Source: Lysobacter sp. yr284 | GTDB taxonomy: Bacteria > Pseudomonadota > Gammaproteobacteria > Xanthomonadales > Xanthomonadaceae | NCBI RefSeq assembly: GCF_900107375.1 | Contig: NZ_FNPT01000001.1 | Location: forward strand, 496,001 to 560,000 | DNA: 64,000 nt | Direction: 5' to 3' | Part shown: in pieces, positions 1-7,988 of the stretch | Layout: every line of letters starts with the position of its first letter | Position numbering within the stretch: the stretch's first letter is position 1 | Translations under genes and position numbers: made by a program | The notes under the pieces: model-generated | What the model was told of the DNA's origin: nothing | Database searches by the model: none | The model's input: the letters and a program-made list of their open reading frames with translations, nothing else

Positions 1-1
1 C

Positions 2-739
2 AACAACGGCGCCGGCGTGGCCGGAGTCGCGCGCAACGCCAAGATCCTGCCGGTGCGCGTGCTCGGCAACAGCGGCGTGGGCGCCACCTCCGACATCGCC
101 GACGGCATCGTCTGGGCTTCCGGCGGCACGGTCGCCGGCATTCCGGCCAATCCCAATCCGGCCGACGTGATCAACCTCTCGCTCGGCGGCGCCCAGGCCT
201 GCAGCCAGACCCTGGCCTATCGCGATGCGATCAACGCCGCCACCGCCAACGGCGCGATCGTGGTGGTCGCCGCGGGCAACAGCAACAACGACGTGTCGGG
301 TTTCACTCCGGCCAGCTGCCCGAACACGATCACGGTCGCCGCCAGCGACATCAACGGCAACCGCGCCTGGTACTCGAACTACGGCACCGGCATCGACATC
401 GCCGCGCCGGGCGGCGAGACCTGCTCGCCGGCCGCCGAGTTCCTGGCGCTGGGCGAATCGGTCAGCGGCAAGTGCACGCAGAACCATCCGACCCGCGGCG
501 TGCTCTCCACCGTCGATGCCAACGGCTACGACTTCTACCAGGGCACGTCGATGGCGGCGCCGCACGTGGCCGGCGTGGTGGCGCTGATCAAGTCGGTCAA
601 GCCGGCGCTGAACACCGCCCAGGTGCAGGCGATCCTGAGCAACACCGCGCGCCCGATCGCCGTGGCCAAGTGCCCCGGCGGTTGCGGGCCGGGCTTGATC
701 GACGCCAACGCGGCGGTGACCGCGGCGCAGGGCCCGTAA
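2..739 (+). CDS. Secreted subtilisin-like (S8) serine protease, 3' part
   Basis: This is the C-terminal 245 residues of a peptidase S8 family serine endopeptidase; the reading frame is already open at the window edge, so signal peptide, propeptide and the Asp/His catalytic motifs lie outside. Seen: the NNGAGVAGVA segment that follows the catalytic His in this family, the AAGN oxyanion-hole segment near visible residue 90, and the catalytic serine in GTSMAAPHVAG near residue 185. Several cysteines (ACSQT, ASCPN, TCSPA, KCTQN, CPGGC) suggest disulphides, as expected for an exported enzyme. The protein ends about 60 residues after the Ser motif, so no C-terminal P-domain is present. Known: xanthomonads and Lysobacter secrete many such proteases for nutrient release and predation. 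The role here is inference. Confidence 0.93.
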   Translation, partial: NNGAGVAGVARNAKILPVRVLGNSGVGATSDIADGIVWASGGTVAGIPANPNPADVINLSLGGAQACSQTLAYRDAINAATANGAIVVVAAGNSNNDVSGFTPASCPNTITVAASDINGNRAWYSNYGTGIDIAAPGGETCSPAAEFLALGESVSGKCTQNHPTRGVLSTVDANGYDFYQGTSMAAPHVAGVVALIKSVKPALNTAQVQAILSNTARPIAVAKCPGGCGPGLIDANAAVTAAQGP

Positions 740-920
740 CGGCCGGGCGCCCGCTGCGCAATGCCTCGCCCGGCCGGACTTGTCCCGGCCGGGCGGTTGC
801 GTGCAGCAAATCGTTGCCCCATTCACAATTCACGCAACGCGAATCATTCGTAACGGACAACTAACGTCACCGTGGGCTAAGTTTGCGCGCACAGGGGGTT
901 CCCGAAGCGGAGCCAGAGCG

Positions 921-1268
921 ATGACGACCACCCTGCAAGGCCGCCCCACTCCGACCACGCCCGGGCTGAGCTATTGGGCCAGCCACTATCGCGAGGCGGA
1001 GTTCTATCGCGAAGGACTGCATTTCAGCGACTACGCACCGGCGTTCTACGTCGGCATCTCGGTGCAGCTCGAACATCCCGGCCGCGATTTCGACGACCCG
1101 GCGCTGGACCTGCGCGGGCGTTACCAGCGCATCCGCCTGGGTTCGGCGCTGAGCTGGGAACAGGCCCGCGGCGCCGCGCGCGCATCGTGGGAACGCGCGC
1201 GCGACAACGCCGAGGCCGGGCGCCGGCGCATCGCCCAGCACATGGCGGAGTTGGCGGCGCAGGTTTGA
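921..1268 (+). CDS. Hypothetical protein, 115 aa
   Basis: I do not recognise this protein. The ATG at 921 is chosen because an upstream extension would run through low-complexity intergenic sequence and because AGCCAGAG precedes it at a plausible distance. The protein is soluble, with no signal peptide or membrane segment. It has an aromatic-rich first half (SYWASHYREAEFY, FSDYAPAFYVG) and an Arg/Ala-rich predicted helix at the C-terminus (about residues 75-115). It lies alone between the protease and a palindromic repeat. Start and function are uncertain, but composition and third-position GC bias look like a real gene. Confidence 0.6.
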   Translation: MTTTLQGRPTPTTPGLSYWASHYREAEFYREGLHFSDYAPAFYVGISVQLEHPGRDFDDPALDLRGRYQRIRLGSALSWEQARGAARASWERARDNAEAGRRRIAQHMAELAAQV

Positions 1269-1350
1269 ACCGGCCGGGCTTGGACCGGCGTGCGCTGTCG
1301 CAAGAATCCCGCGGTGCCCCACACCGCGGGAGATCGCGGCGAACCGAATG

Positions 1351-1434
1351 AAAAGCATCGGGCCTGAAGGCCCTCCCACAAGCGCCAAAGCCGGGCCCGT
1401 TCTTGTGCGAGGGCCTTCAGGCCCGACGCCTTTC
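1351..1434. repeat. Dispersed palindromic repeat, family A
   Basis: Two inverted arms, GGGCCTGAAGGCCCTCCCAC and the complementary GAGGGCCTTCAGGCCCGACG, separated by about 25 bases. The same arms recur at 5212-5296, 18009-18200 and, in a variant form, 44682-44764. It sits between a convergent gene pair, a common place for REP/BIME-like elements that can act as transcript-end hairpins. Confidence 0.8.
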
Positions 1435-1457
1435 GACCCGATCGCCGCGCGCCTTCC

Positions 1458-1913
1458 TCAACCGGCGAATTCGACCAGGGTGTGGTCCTCGCCGGCCAGC
1501 GCCTCTTCGATGATCGGCGCGATGACGTTCCAATCGCCCTTGGCCAAGCCCGCGCCGATCAGCGGATAACCGATGCGCTTGCCGTGGAACTCGCGCGCGA
1601 TCGAGCGCATCGCCCGGCCGATGGCCTCGTAGTCGGCCAGCACGCCCGCGCCTTTCCAGTGGAACTGGGTGTAGGCGTTGACCACGACGAAGCGGTGGCC
1701 GTTCTCCTCCACCGATGCCTGGCTGTAGCCGCCGAGCTTGCCGCGCTCGGCCGGCACCGTGCGCTGGTCGGCCTGCCAGGCCGCGGGGAAGCGTTCGCGG
1801 ATGCTCAGGGCGATGCCGCGGCCCATCCGGCACTGGCAGTTGCAGCCGTGCACGATGACGTCGAAACGGCCTTCGGCGGCCAGTTGCAGCAGGTCGCCGC
1901 AGATGATGTTCAT
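1458..1913 (-). CDS. Macrodomain (ADP-ribose binding) protein
   Basis: A single-domain macro protein of 151 aa, probably binding or hydrolysing ADP-ribose derivatives (ADP-ribose 1''-phosphate or ADP-ribosyl groups). Visible family features: N-terminal MNIICGDLL, then VIVHGCNCQCRMGRGIA (the Asn/Gly-rich ligand loop, about residues 20-36), and the second loop IGYPLIGAGLAKGDW near residue 117, where macrodomains bind the distal ribose and phosphates. The ATG at 1913 is chosen because it starts the conserved beta strand and has AAGAAGA upstream; longer in-frame extensions run through repeat DNA. It resembles the small stand-alone Appr-1-p processing proteins seen in phages and bacteria. It is monocistronic, and no ADP-ribosyltransferase or toxin gene is adjacent. 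The exact substrate is unknown. Confidence 0.85.
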   Translation of the reverse strand: MNIICGDLLQLAAEGRFDVIVHGCNCQCRMGRGIALSIRERFPAAWQADQRTVPAERGKLGGYSQASVEENGHRFVVVNAYTQFHWKGAGVLADYEAIGRAMRSIAREFHGKRIGYPLIGAGLAKGDWNVIAPIIEEALAGEDHTLVEFAG

Positions 1914-1980
1914 GGTCTTCTTCGATTCGTGAGGGTGATGCGCAAGCGCACGGACGGTCGGCGCCCGAAGCGCCGCGCCC

Positions 1981-2090
1981 TGTGCAGGAGCGGCGCGAGC
2001 CGCGATCGCGACAACGCCACTACGTCGAAGCGTTCGCAACGGCTGCGTTGTCGCGGTCGCGGCTCGCGTCGCTCCTACAGAGCGGGATTT
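1981..2090. repeat. Dispersed palindromic repeat, family B
   Basis: A pair of inverted arms, GCAGGAGCGGCGCGAGCCGC and GCGGCTCGCGTCGCTCCTAC, about 45 bases apart. Related arms occur at 26470-26516, 26610-26648, 35151-35310, 51229-51330, 52497-52568, 57478-57547 and 58892-58966. It lies between the macrodomain gene and the end of the reductase gene. Confidence 0.8.
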
Positions 2091-2810
2091 CTAGAGTTTG
2101 AAGCGGCCGCCGTCGACGCGCAGGATTTCGCCGGTGACGTAGGCCGCGTCGCGCAGGTACATCGCGGCGTCGACCACGTCGTCGACCGCGCCGATGCGCC
2201 CGAGCAGGGTCCGCGCCTTGATCGCGTCTTCCTGTTCGGCGCGCTGGGCCGGGTCGCGCACCGACGGCAGCACCGTGCCCGGCGCGACCGCGTTAACCCG
2301 GCACGGCGCCAGTTCCGTCGCCAGCGCGCGCACCAGCCCGGCGCCGGCGGCGCGGCTGACCTGGTAGGCGGCATGGCCCGCGAACGAACGGTCCAGGTAG
2401 GTATCGAGCAGCATCGTCACCGAGCGCAGCGGCCGCCGCGCGTTGAGCCGCACCGCCAGTTCCCACGGCGCCAACAGGTTGACCTGCAGGTGGCGGGCGA
2501 AGCGCTCGCGTTCCTCGGCGCTGGCGCTGCCGGCGCCGCCGTCGGCCGACAGCGCGTTCCAGGTGTGGCCGCGCTCGAACAGCGAGGCGCTGAGGATCAG
2601 GTGGTCGATGTCCTGCGCCGGCAACGCGTCCAGCGGCTGCTGCATGTCCCAGCACCACGCGTCCACCGGCGCGGCGAACGGCGCCGGCACCGCATCGGCG
2701 CTGCGCCGGTGCGCGACCACGCGTTCGCCGCGCGCCAGGCAGGCTTCAGCCAGGGCGCGGCCGATCCGGCGCGAGGCGCCGGTGACCAAGGTGGTGGTGG
2801 CCTGGCTCAT
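2091..2810 (-). CDS. SDR-family pteridine/dihydromonapterin reductase-like protein
   Basis: A 239-residue short-chain dehydrogenase/reductase, most like FolM/pteridine reductase, which reduce dihydropterins or dihydrofolate with NADPH in the cytosol. Seen: the Rossmann motif TGASRRIGRALA (residues 10-21), with the RR pair that favours NADPH and is typical of pteridine reductases, then NLLAPWEL, the active-site region GHAAYQVSR, and a C-terminal GEILRVDGGR typical of SDRs. Oddity: the catalytic YxxxK motif reads YQVSR, Arg replacing Lys. The start codon overlaps the stop of the FolK-like gene (TGATG), so the two are translationally coupled and probably act on the same pterin. A generic SDR of other specificity remains possible. 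Confidence 0.75.
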   Translation of the reverse strand: MSQATTTLVTGASRRIGRALAEACLARGERVVAHRRSADAVPAPFAAPVDAWCWDMQQPLDALPAQDIDHLILSASLFERGHTWNALSADGGAGSASAEERERFARHLQVNLLAPWELAVRLNARRPLRSVTMLLDTYLDRSFAGHAAYQVSRAAGAGLVRALATELAPCRVNAVAPGTVLPSVRDPAQRAEQEDAIKARTLLGRIGAVDDVVDAAMYLRDAAYVTGEILRVDGGRFKL

Positions 2811-3370
2811 CAACCGGCCTCCCGTTGCCCGGCATCGCGCAGTTGCGCGGCGCGCTCGAGCAGGTAGCGGCGCACGAAGCCGGCGCCGGCATAGGGATAG
2901 AAGCCGTGCGCGTTGTCCTCGCCACGGAAACCGCGCTGGCGCTGCAGTGCGTCCAGCGCGGCCTGCAGCGGCGCCAGCGGCAGTTGGCTCAAGCCGTGGA
3001 ACAGGTAGCCGCGGCCGGGATCGTAGCGCGACTGCCACTGCGGGCCATCGGCGTCCAGCGCGCCGAGCAGGTCGATGTCCAGCGGCACCGGCATGCGCCG
3101 GCGCGGGTCGCGTTGGCGGCCGAAGCCGGCTTCGATGCGCTTGAAGCGCCGTTCCAGCGCCTGCGGCTGCGGCGGGTCGCGCCAGTCCAGCGCCAGCACC
3201 AGGTTCAAGGTGGCGTCGCCGGTGTGCAGGTAGTGGCGGTCGCCGTACAGCCCGGACACCGCCGCTAACGCGGTGCCGGGTTCGGCCAGCAACTGCGCGC
3301 CGGCTTCGAGCAGGTTCTCCGCGCGCGGGCCGGCGCTGGCGCCCAGGCAGATCAGCGCGGTCGCGCTCAT
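2810..3370 (-). CDS. FolK-like (HPPK) pterin pyrophosphokinase homologue
   Basis: This 186-aa protein resembles 2-amino-4-hydroxy-6-hydroxymethyldihydropteridine pyrophosphokinase, which transfers pyrophosphate from ATP to the pterin in folate synthesis. Seen: N-terminal ICLGASAGPRAENL matching the HPPK start (GSNxGDRxxNL), the strand TLNLVLAL, and the Mg2+-binding Asp pair in PLDIDLL near residue 100. It is diverged: the usual GPRxLDLD context reads VPLDID, so the conserved Arg before the Asp pair is missing, and the C-terminal half (GRGYLFHGLSQLPL) is unlike canonical FolK. It is the first gene of a coupled pair with the FolM-like reductase. It may be an alternative-pterin enzyme rather than the housekeeping FolK. 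Start ATG at 3370; no strong Shine-Dalgarno is seen. Confidence 0.65.
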   Translation of the reverse strand: MSATALICLGASAGPRAENLLEAGAQLLAEPGTALAAVSGLYGDRHYLHTGDATLNLVLALDWRDPPQPQALERRFKRIEAGFGRQRDPRRRMPVPLDIDLLGALDADGPQWQSRYDPGRGYLFHGLSQLPLAPLQAALDALQRQRGFRGEDNAHGFYPYAGAGFVRRYLLERAAQLRDAGQREAG

Positions 3371-3559
3371 GCGCGTACTCGCGCGGCGGGCGGAGTGTGT
3401 GCGGATTCGGACATGGCGGCGCTCCCTGGCATCGGCGGCTGCGGCGCCGCGGAAACGGCGGCGCGCCCGGGCATTGTAGCCAGCCCTGCCCTCGCCGCCC
3501 GCCGCGACCGTCGCCGCCGTGCGTTGCCCGCGCCGGCCGCGGCCCGCGCCGACGCAGCT

Positions 3560-4543
3560 TCACGCCACCGGGTAAGGCATGTCCTCGAAGCGCTGCGCGT
3601 GATAGCCCTTGACCCCGACGTCGTGCGCCAGCGCGCTGCGGAAATCCAGTCCGCGCTCCAGGCAATCGAGCACGTAGTCGAAGCCGTAGCGCGGCTCCCA
3701 GCCCAGGTCGCGGCGTGCGGCGTCGTTGACGTAGACCCGGTCCAGGCGCGGGAACAGGTTCCAGCCCTTGGCCGCATACAGCCCGCCGCAGCGCGGGAAC
3801 AACCGCCGCACCACCGCCGCCGCATCGACGCCGAGTTCGGCCAGGTGCTCGCGCCGGAACGGCGTGGTCGCCGAGACGATGTAGCGGCCGAAGCCCAGCG
3901 CCGGCGCGCGCTCGATCGCGCACAGGTGGGCCTGGGCGACATCGTCGATGTCGGCGCGGCGGTACAGCAGTTCGTTGGCCTGGCTGTTGGCGGTGTCGTA
4001 CTCGGCGCGGCGCGCCGCATCGTCGTCGTCCTCGGGGAAGAAGCGCGAGGTGCGCAGCACCAGCACCGGCAGCCGGTGGCGGCGGTGGAACAGCTCGCAC
4101 AGGCCCTCGGCGGCGACCTTGGTGGTGCCGTAGATGTTCTTCGGAATCGGCGCCACGTCTTCGTCGATCCATCTCGCCGGCTCGCCCGGCGCCGGCGTCA
4201 GGGCCGCGCCGAACGCGCTGGTGGTGCTGGTGAACACGAACGAGCGCACGCCGCGTTCGTGCGCGGCCTGCAGCAGGTTCAGCGTGCCGGAGACGTTGGT
4301 GTCGACGAAGTCCTGGTAGCGGTGGGTGGCCACGTGCGGCTTGTGCAGGGTCGCGGCGTGGATCACCGCATCCACGCCCTGCATCGCCTCGGCGACGAAC
4401 GCGGGATCGGCGATGGAACCGGCGAAGTCGGTGAACGCCGAGGGCTTGAGGTCGATGCCGCGCGCCGCGCGGCCCTGTGCGCGCAACAGGCGCATCAGCC
4501 CTTCGCCGAGGTGGCCGGCGCTGCCGGTGACGAGAACGCTCAT
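3560..4543 (-). CDS. NAD(P)-dependent epimerase/dehydratase (extended SDR)
   Basis: A 327-aa extended short-chain dehydrogenase of the UDP-glucose-4-epimerase-like group. Seen: the NAD-binding TGSAGHLGEG (residues 5-14), the acidic DLKPS after strand 2, AATLHKPHV after strand 4, the catalytic TSTTSAFG and the YGTTKVAAE active site (YxxxK near residue 141), and the SRFFPE segment typical of sugar-nucleotide epimerases. The C-terminal domain contains WNLFPRLDRVYV and LGWEPRYGFD, as in NAD-dependent epimerases acting on nucleotide sugars. The ATG at 4543 begins directly at the first beta strand. No cell-surface polysaccharide cluster surrounds it, so the substrate cannot be named. Confidence 0.85.
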   Translation of the reverse strand: MSVLVTGSAGHLGEGLMRLLRAQGRAARGIDLKPSAFTDFAGSIADPAFVAEAMQGVDAVIHAATLHKPHVATHRYQDFVDTNVSGTLNLLQAAHERGVRSFVFTSTTSAFGAALTPAPGEPARWIDEDVAPIPKNIYGTTKVAAEGLCELFHRRHRLPVLVLRTSRFFPEDDDDAARRAEYDTANSQANELLYRRADIDDVAQAHLCAIERAPALGFGRYIVSATTPFRREHLAELGVDAAAVVRRLFPRCGGLYAAKGWNLFPRLDRVYVNDAARRDLGWEPRYGFDYVLDCLERGLDFRSALAHDVGVKGYHAQRFEDMPYPVA

Positions 4544-4857
4544 GCGATGCAACCTGCGCTGGGAGGGAAAAACGCCGGCGCGCCGGCGTTGCGGGCAACC
4601 TCGGCGCGGTCGATGGCGGGTGGCGCCAGGGTACAAGCGCTCTGGCCCTGCGGCCACCGACGAATGTCACACCGCGCTGTGCGCCCGGCGCGAGACGAAT
4701 GGCTTGGTCCGTTGGGGGTGCGCGATGTCGGGCTGGCGAATCCGGATCGGGCTTGCGGCTGCCGGAACGCGTTGGGCGTCGGAACCGGAGCGGGGAATCG
4801 GGCGGCCGCGATTCGCGGCGAAGGCGGGCGCCTATCGCGAGGGCTGCGCCTGCGCAG
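4544..4857. other. Intergenic stretch without recognised gene
   Basis: About 310 bases between the start of the epimerase gene and the end of the small ORF on the same strand. I see no convincing ORF, repeat of the families described, or terminator. It should contain the epimerase promoter. Confidence 0.5.
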
Positions 4858-5037
4858 TCAGGCTTCGATCCAGGCGCGTTCGCCCTGTTCCTGCGGCGCG
4901 GCGGCCGCAACGGCCGGCTCGTCGTGCGCAGCGCGCGCGGCGGCGACGATGGCCTCGGCCAGCGCCTGCGGGTCGCGGATGCGCGAGAGCTCGACGGCCA
5001 GGCGGTCGTAGCGGCGCGGATCCTGCGGCTGGCTCAT
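4858..5037 (-). CDS. Hypothetical small protein, 59 aa
   Basis: A short ORF starting MSQPQDPRRYDRLAVELSRI, with a GAGGA Shine-Dalgarno about ten bases before the ATG. The product is predicted to be a single amphipathic helix rich in Ala, Arg and Glu (RIRDPQALAEAIVAAARAAH) with an acidic C-terminus. I recognise no family. The good ribosome-binding site and helix-like periodicity favour a real gene, but its length makes this uncertain. Confidence 0.45.
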   Translation of the reverse strand: MSQPQDPRRYDRLAVELSRIRDPQALAEAIVAAARAAHDEPAVAAAAPQEQGERAWIEA

Positions 5038-5211
5038 GCGCGTGGCGTCCTCGGGCGGGTGGCGGGCGGCTTGGGCTGGGACGATGCTGCGCCGGGGGAT
5101 GTTGGACCAATGTCGGAACCGCGTCGGCGGGCGCGGCCGGGGTTCAGTGTGCGGGCGGTGGATGACAGGGGCGTGGCGCCTGTTCAGGCGGCGGGTCGGC
5201 CGCGTCGGAGC

Positions 5212-5296
5212 CGAAAGCGTCGGGCCTGAAGGCCCTCCCACAAGAGCGGGTCCAACCTCGGCTCTTGTGGGAGGGCCTTCAGGCCCGACGCTTTTC
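5212..5296. repeat. Dispersed palindromic repeat, family A (near-perfect copy)
   Basis: The best inverted pair of the family: GCGTCGGGCCTGAAGGCCCT and its complement, each extended by CCCACAAGAGC/GCTCTTGTGGG, around a loop of about 13 bases. It is followed by CTTTTCC, so it could also work as a transcription end. It lies just upstream of the TelA cluster promoter region (the AT-rich stretch at 5335-5375). Confidence 0.85.
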
Positions 5297-5389
5297 CCTC
5301 CGCCACCGCGCTCCCCCCACCCGGCCCCGGACTGTCAAACATAGGTCATACATAGCCCATACGCTGCCGGTGAATAAGGAGGTTCGCCA

Positions 5390-6517
5390 ATGAGGAAGAT
5401 CCTCGGCCCCGCGATCGCGGTGGTGCTGCTGCTCGGCGTCGTCGCCGGCATCGTGATGTCCTTCAACGGCAAGCGCGCCGACGACCGCGCCGCCGCCGAA
5501 ACGCGCAAACAGCAGGCCGACACGGCCGCGCGGATCACCGTGCGCGTGCTCACCGGTTCGGAGAAGCTCGATTTCCTGCGCGATCCCGAGCTGGCCCAGG
5601 TCCTGCTCGCCGACAACATCGTGCTCGACGTGCAGAAGGCCGGTTCGCGCGAGATCGCCACCCGCCCGGACCTCAAGAGCTTCGACGCCGCCTACCCCGC
5701 CGGCACCGCCGCGGCGCGCAAGATCGCCGACGCCACCGGATCGCGCCGCATCTACAACGGCTTCTACACGCCGATGACGGTGGCCAGCTGGAAGCCGCTG
5801 CTGCCGACGCTGGAAGCCAACGGCATCGTCGGCAAGCGCGGCAACGCCTACTTCATCGTCGACATGCGCAAGCTGGTGGCGCTGATGGAGAGCGGCGCGC
5901 GCTGGAAGGACCTGCAGCCCAACCCGAACTACGCGGTCGGCAAATCGGTGCTGATCACCAGCACCGACGTGCGCACCAGCAATTCGGCGGCGATGTACCT
6001 GGCCCTGGCCAGCTACCTGGCCAACAACGACGACGTGGTCGCCAGCGACGCCGCCGCCGACCAGGTCGCCGACCGGCTGGTGCACCTGTTCTCCAAGCAG
6101 GGCTACCAGGAATCGAGCTCGTCGGGGCCGTTCGAAGACTACGTCACCATGAAGATGGGCAAGTCGCCGCTGGTGATGATCTACGAGCAGCAATTCCTGG
6201 AGTACGCGTTCAAGCACCCGCGCGTGGACCCGGACATGCTGCTGCTGTATCCGCAACCGACCGTGCTGACCAAGCACACCATCGTCGCCCTCAACGACAA
6301 GGGCGCGCGTTTCGCCGAGGCCTTCGAGCGCAACCCCAAGGTGCGCGCGATCGCCGCGCGCTACGGGTTGCGCGGGCCCGACAACGCGACGCTGTTCGCC
6401 GACGCCGGCAAGCGCGGCATCGACATGCCGCAACAACTGGTCGACGTGGTCGATCCGCCGACCTACGACCTCCTCGAACGCATGATCGGCCGCATCGAAT
6501 CGCGGCTGGGCCACTGA
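5390..6517 (+). CDS. Membrane-anchored solute-binding-like protein of TelA/XpaC cluster
   Basis: 375 aa. One N-terminal membrane helix (about residues 5-24, ILGPAIAVVLLLGVVAGIVM) with a short cytoplasmic start, then a large extracytoplasmic domain resembling periplasmic solute-binding proteins of ABC systems; no lipobox Cys is present. No permease or ATPase gene is nearby, so import seems unlikely. The strong AAGGAGG Shine-Dalgarno seven bases before the ATG fixes the start. It is the first gene of a cluster with telA (12-bp gap), a solute-binding/VWA lipoprotein and an XpaC-like gene. The second lipoprotein also carries a solute-binding domain, suggesting the two were recruited together. Function unknown. 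The family call is moderately sure; the biological role is inference from context. Confidence 0.7.
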   Translation: MRKILGPAIAVVLLLGVVAGIVMSFNGKRADDRAAAETRKQQADTAARITVRVLTGSEKLDFLRDPELAQVLLADNIVLDVQKAGSREIATRPDLKSFDAAYPAGTAAARKIADATGSRRIYNGFYTPMTVASWKPLLPTLEANGIVGKRGNAYFIVDMRKLVALMESGARWKDLQPNPNYAVGKSVLITSTDVRTSNSAAMYLALASYLANNDDVVASDAAADQVADRLVHLFSKQGYQESSSSGPFEDYVTMKMGKSPLVMIYEQQFLEYAFKHPRVDPDMLLLYPQPTVLTKHTIVALNDKGARFAEAFERNPKVRAIAARYGLRGPDNATLFADAGKRGIDMPQQLVDVVDPPTYDLLERMIGRIESRLGH

Positions 6518-6529
6518 AGGAACGACGCC

Positions 6530-7756
6530 ATGAGCACGCCCCAGACTCCCGCCGCGCCCACCACCCTCGCCGAGCCCATCGCCCCGCTGACCCTGGACAT
6601 GCCCGAGCCGGCGATGCCCGTCGCCGGGCCCGACCAGGCCGCGGCGATGATCCCGTTCAAGGACGAGACCCGCATCCAGGTGTTGAGCCAGGCCGACCAG
6701 TTCATCGCCGACCTGCTCGCGCTGGACCCGCACTCGGAGGATTTCCGCAGCCGCGTGGACAGCGCGTTCCGCCTCGGCCGCAAGGAGATCGGCGACAGCA
6801 CCTTGCTCACCAACAAGTTCCTCGACCGCAACTTCGTCGCCGACGCCGACAGCCCGGCGTTCAAGGTGATGAGCGAAATGCGCATCCTGTTCGAGGACCT
6901 CAACCCGTCCAAGGAAGGCGACCTGCTGGCCGCGCACAAGCTGCTCGGGCTGATCCCGTTCGGCAACAAGCTGCGCGCCTACCTGCAGCGCTTCGACTCG
7001 GCCGGCGACTCGATCCGCAAGACCATCGACAGCCTCTACGCCGTGCAGGACGAACTGGCGCGCGACGACCAGGCGCTGTACGCGACCATGCAGAAGCTGC
7101 TGGAGGCGCTGACCCGGCTCAAGGCCGCCGACGTGTTCGCCGAGCAGCTCGACGGCAAGCTCAGCGCGGCGCTGGAGTCGCTCAAGGCCGCCGACCCGGC
7201 GCGGGCCAAGGCGGTCGAGCAGGAAGTGCTGTTCTACGTGCGCCAGGCCAGCGTCGACATCAAGACCCAGATCCTGGTGTGCATCAACGGCTACAAGATG
7301 CTCGAAGGCCTGCGCAAGACCGGGCGCGAGCTGCGCAACGGCTGCGACCGCATGGCCACCATCGGCATGTCCAGCCTGTCGATCGCCGCGACCCTGGCGC
7401 GTGCGCAGGGCTACCAGTTGCAGGTGATGGACGCGCTGAAGTCGTCCTCGCGCGCGATCGAGGGGCTGATCGCCTCGACCTCGTCCCAGTTCGGCCAGCA
7501 CGTCGACCGCGTCGCCGAGTTCCAGAGCAACCCGCTGATCGGCGTGCAGACCCTGCAGAACGCGTTCGACACCACCTTCGCCGCACTCGACCGCATGGAC
7601 GAGTTCCGCAGCAAGGCGATCGGCGCGATGGGCAGCAACATCGAGCAGTTGCGCGGCCTGATCGCCAAGGGCGAGGCGCGCATGAACCGCGAGCGCGAGG
7701 CGGTGGCCGCGGTGCGCCACAGCATCGCCGCGCCGGCCGGGCCGGTGTCGCTGTAA
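6530..7756 (+). CDS. TelA-family toxic anion resistance protein
   Basis: A 408-residue cytosolic protein of the TelA/KlaA family (tellurite and toxic anion resistance). It is largely alpha-helical with long coiled-coil-like stretches. Seen: the Pro/Ala-rich N-terminus (residues 1-45), then FRSRVDSAFRLGRKEIGD, LIPFGNKLRAYLQRFDSA (about 140-158; the family-typical PFGNKL motif), and the conserved C-terminal helices ending in EQLRGLIAKGEARM. Shine-Dalgarno AAGGAACG precedes the ATG. Known: TelA homologues sit beside XpaC-like proteins, and sometimes VWA or Ter proteins, in many bacteria; the biochemical activity is unknown. Here it is encoded between two solute-binding-domain proteins. Confidence 0.9.
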   Translation: MSTPQTPAAPTTLAEPIAPLTLDMPEPAMPVAGPDQAAAMIPFKDETRIQVLSQADQFIADLLALDPHSEDFRSRVDSAFRLGRKEIGDSTLLTNKFLDRNFVADADSPAFKVMSEMRILFEDLNPSKEGDLLAAHKLLGLIPFGNKLRAYLQRFDSAGDSIRKTIDSLYAVQDELARDDQALYATMQKLLEALTRLKAADVFAEQLDGKLSAALESLKAADPARAKAVEQEVLFYVRQASVDIKTQILVCINGYKMLEGLRKTGRELRNGCDRMATIGMSSLSIAATLARAQGYQLQVMDALKSSSRAIEGLIASTSSQFGQHVDRVAEFQSNPLIGVQTLQNAFDTTFAALDRMDEFRSKAIGAMGSNIEQLRGLIAKGEARMNREREAVAAVRHSIAAPAGPVSL

Positions 7757-7800
7757 CCCGGCCGCGGCCCGCCCTTACCCCGATGAACCCGCGCCGTACC

Positions 7801-7920
7801 CGCCCCGTCGTTGCGGCGAACGCCGGAATCCATTTCGATCTTGCCGTTGCTTTTGCCTTGGCGCGTGCGGAAAAGAGCAACGTCAAAACGGATTCCGGCG
7901 TTCGCCGCAATGACGGGGTG
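7801..7920. repeat. Large inverted repeat inside the TelA cluster
   Basis: The outer arms of roughly 30 bases (CGTCGTTGCGGCGAACGCCG and its near-complement CGGCGTTCGCCGCAATGACG) enclose a loop of about 50 bases that is itself partly palindromic (GTTGCTTTT/AAAAGAGCAAC). The arms resemble the half-repeats of the tandem array at 13468-13800. It occupies most of the 232-bp gap between telA and the VWA gene, and could attenuate or process the transcript. Confidence 0.8.
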
Positions 7921-7988
7921 AAGCCTTGGACGCCGCCTGTTCCCACTGATCGATCTCCCGTAACGCTCCGCCACAGGAAGGCCCAGCC

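Noticed and set aside
3367-3559. Small leader peptide before the FolK-like gene
   Set aside because: A 15-codon frame with ATG exists, but no Shine-Dalgarno or attenuator structure supports it.
5279-7720. 813-residue minus-strand frame opposite the first two TelA-cluster genes
   Set aside because: Antisense to two genes with clear Shine-Dalgarno sites and family motifs; composition is that of a shadow frame (many His, Gln, Val, Asp, Arg).
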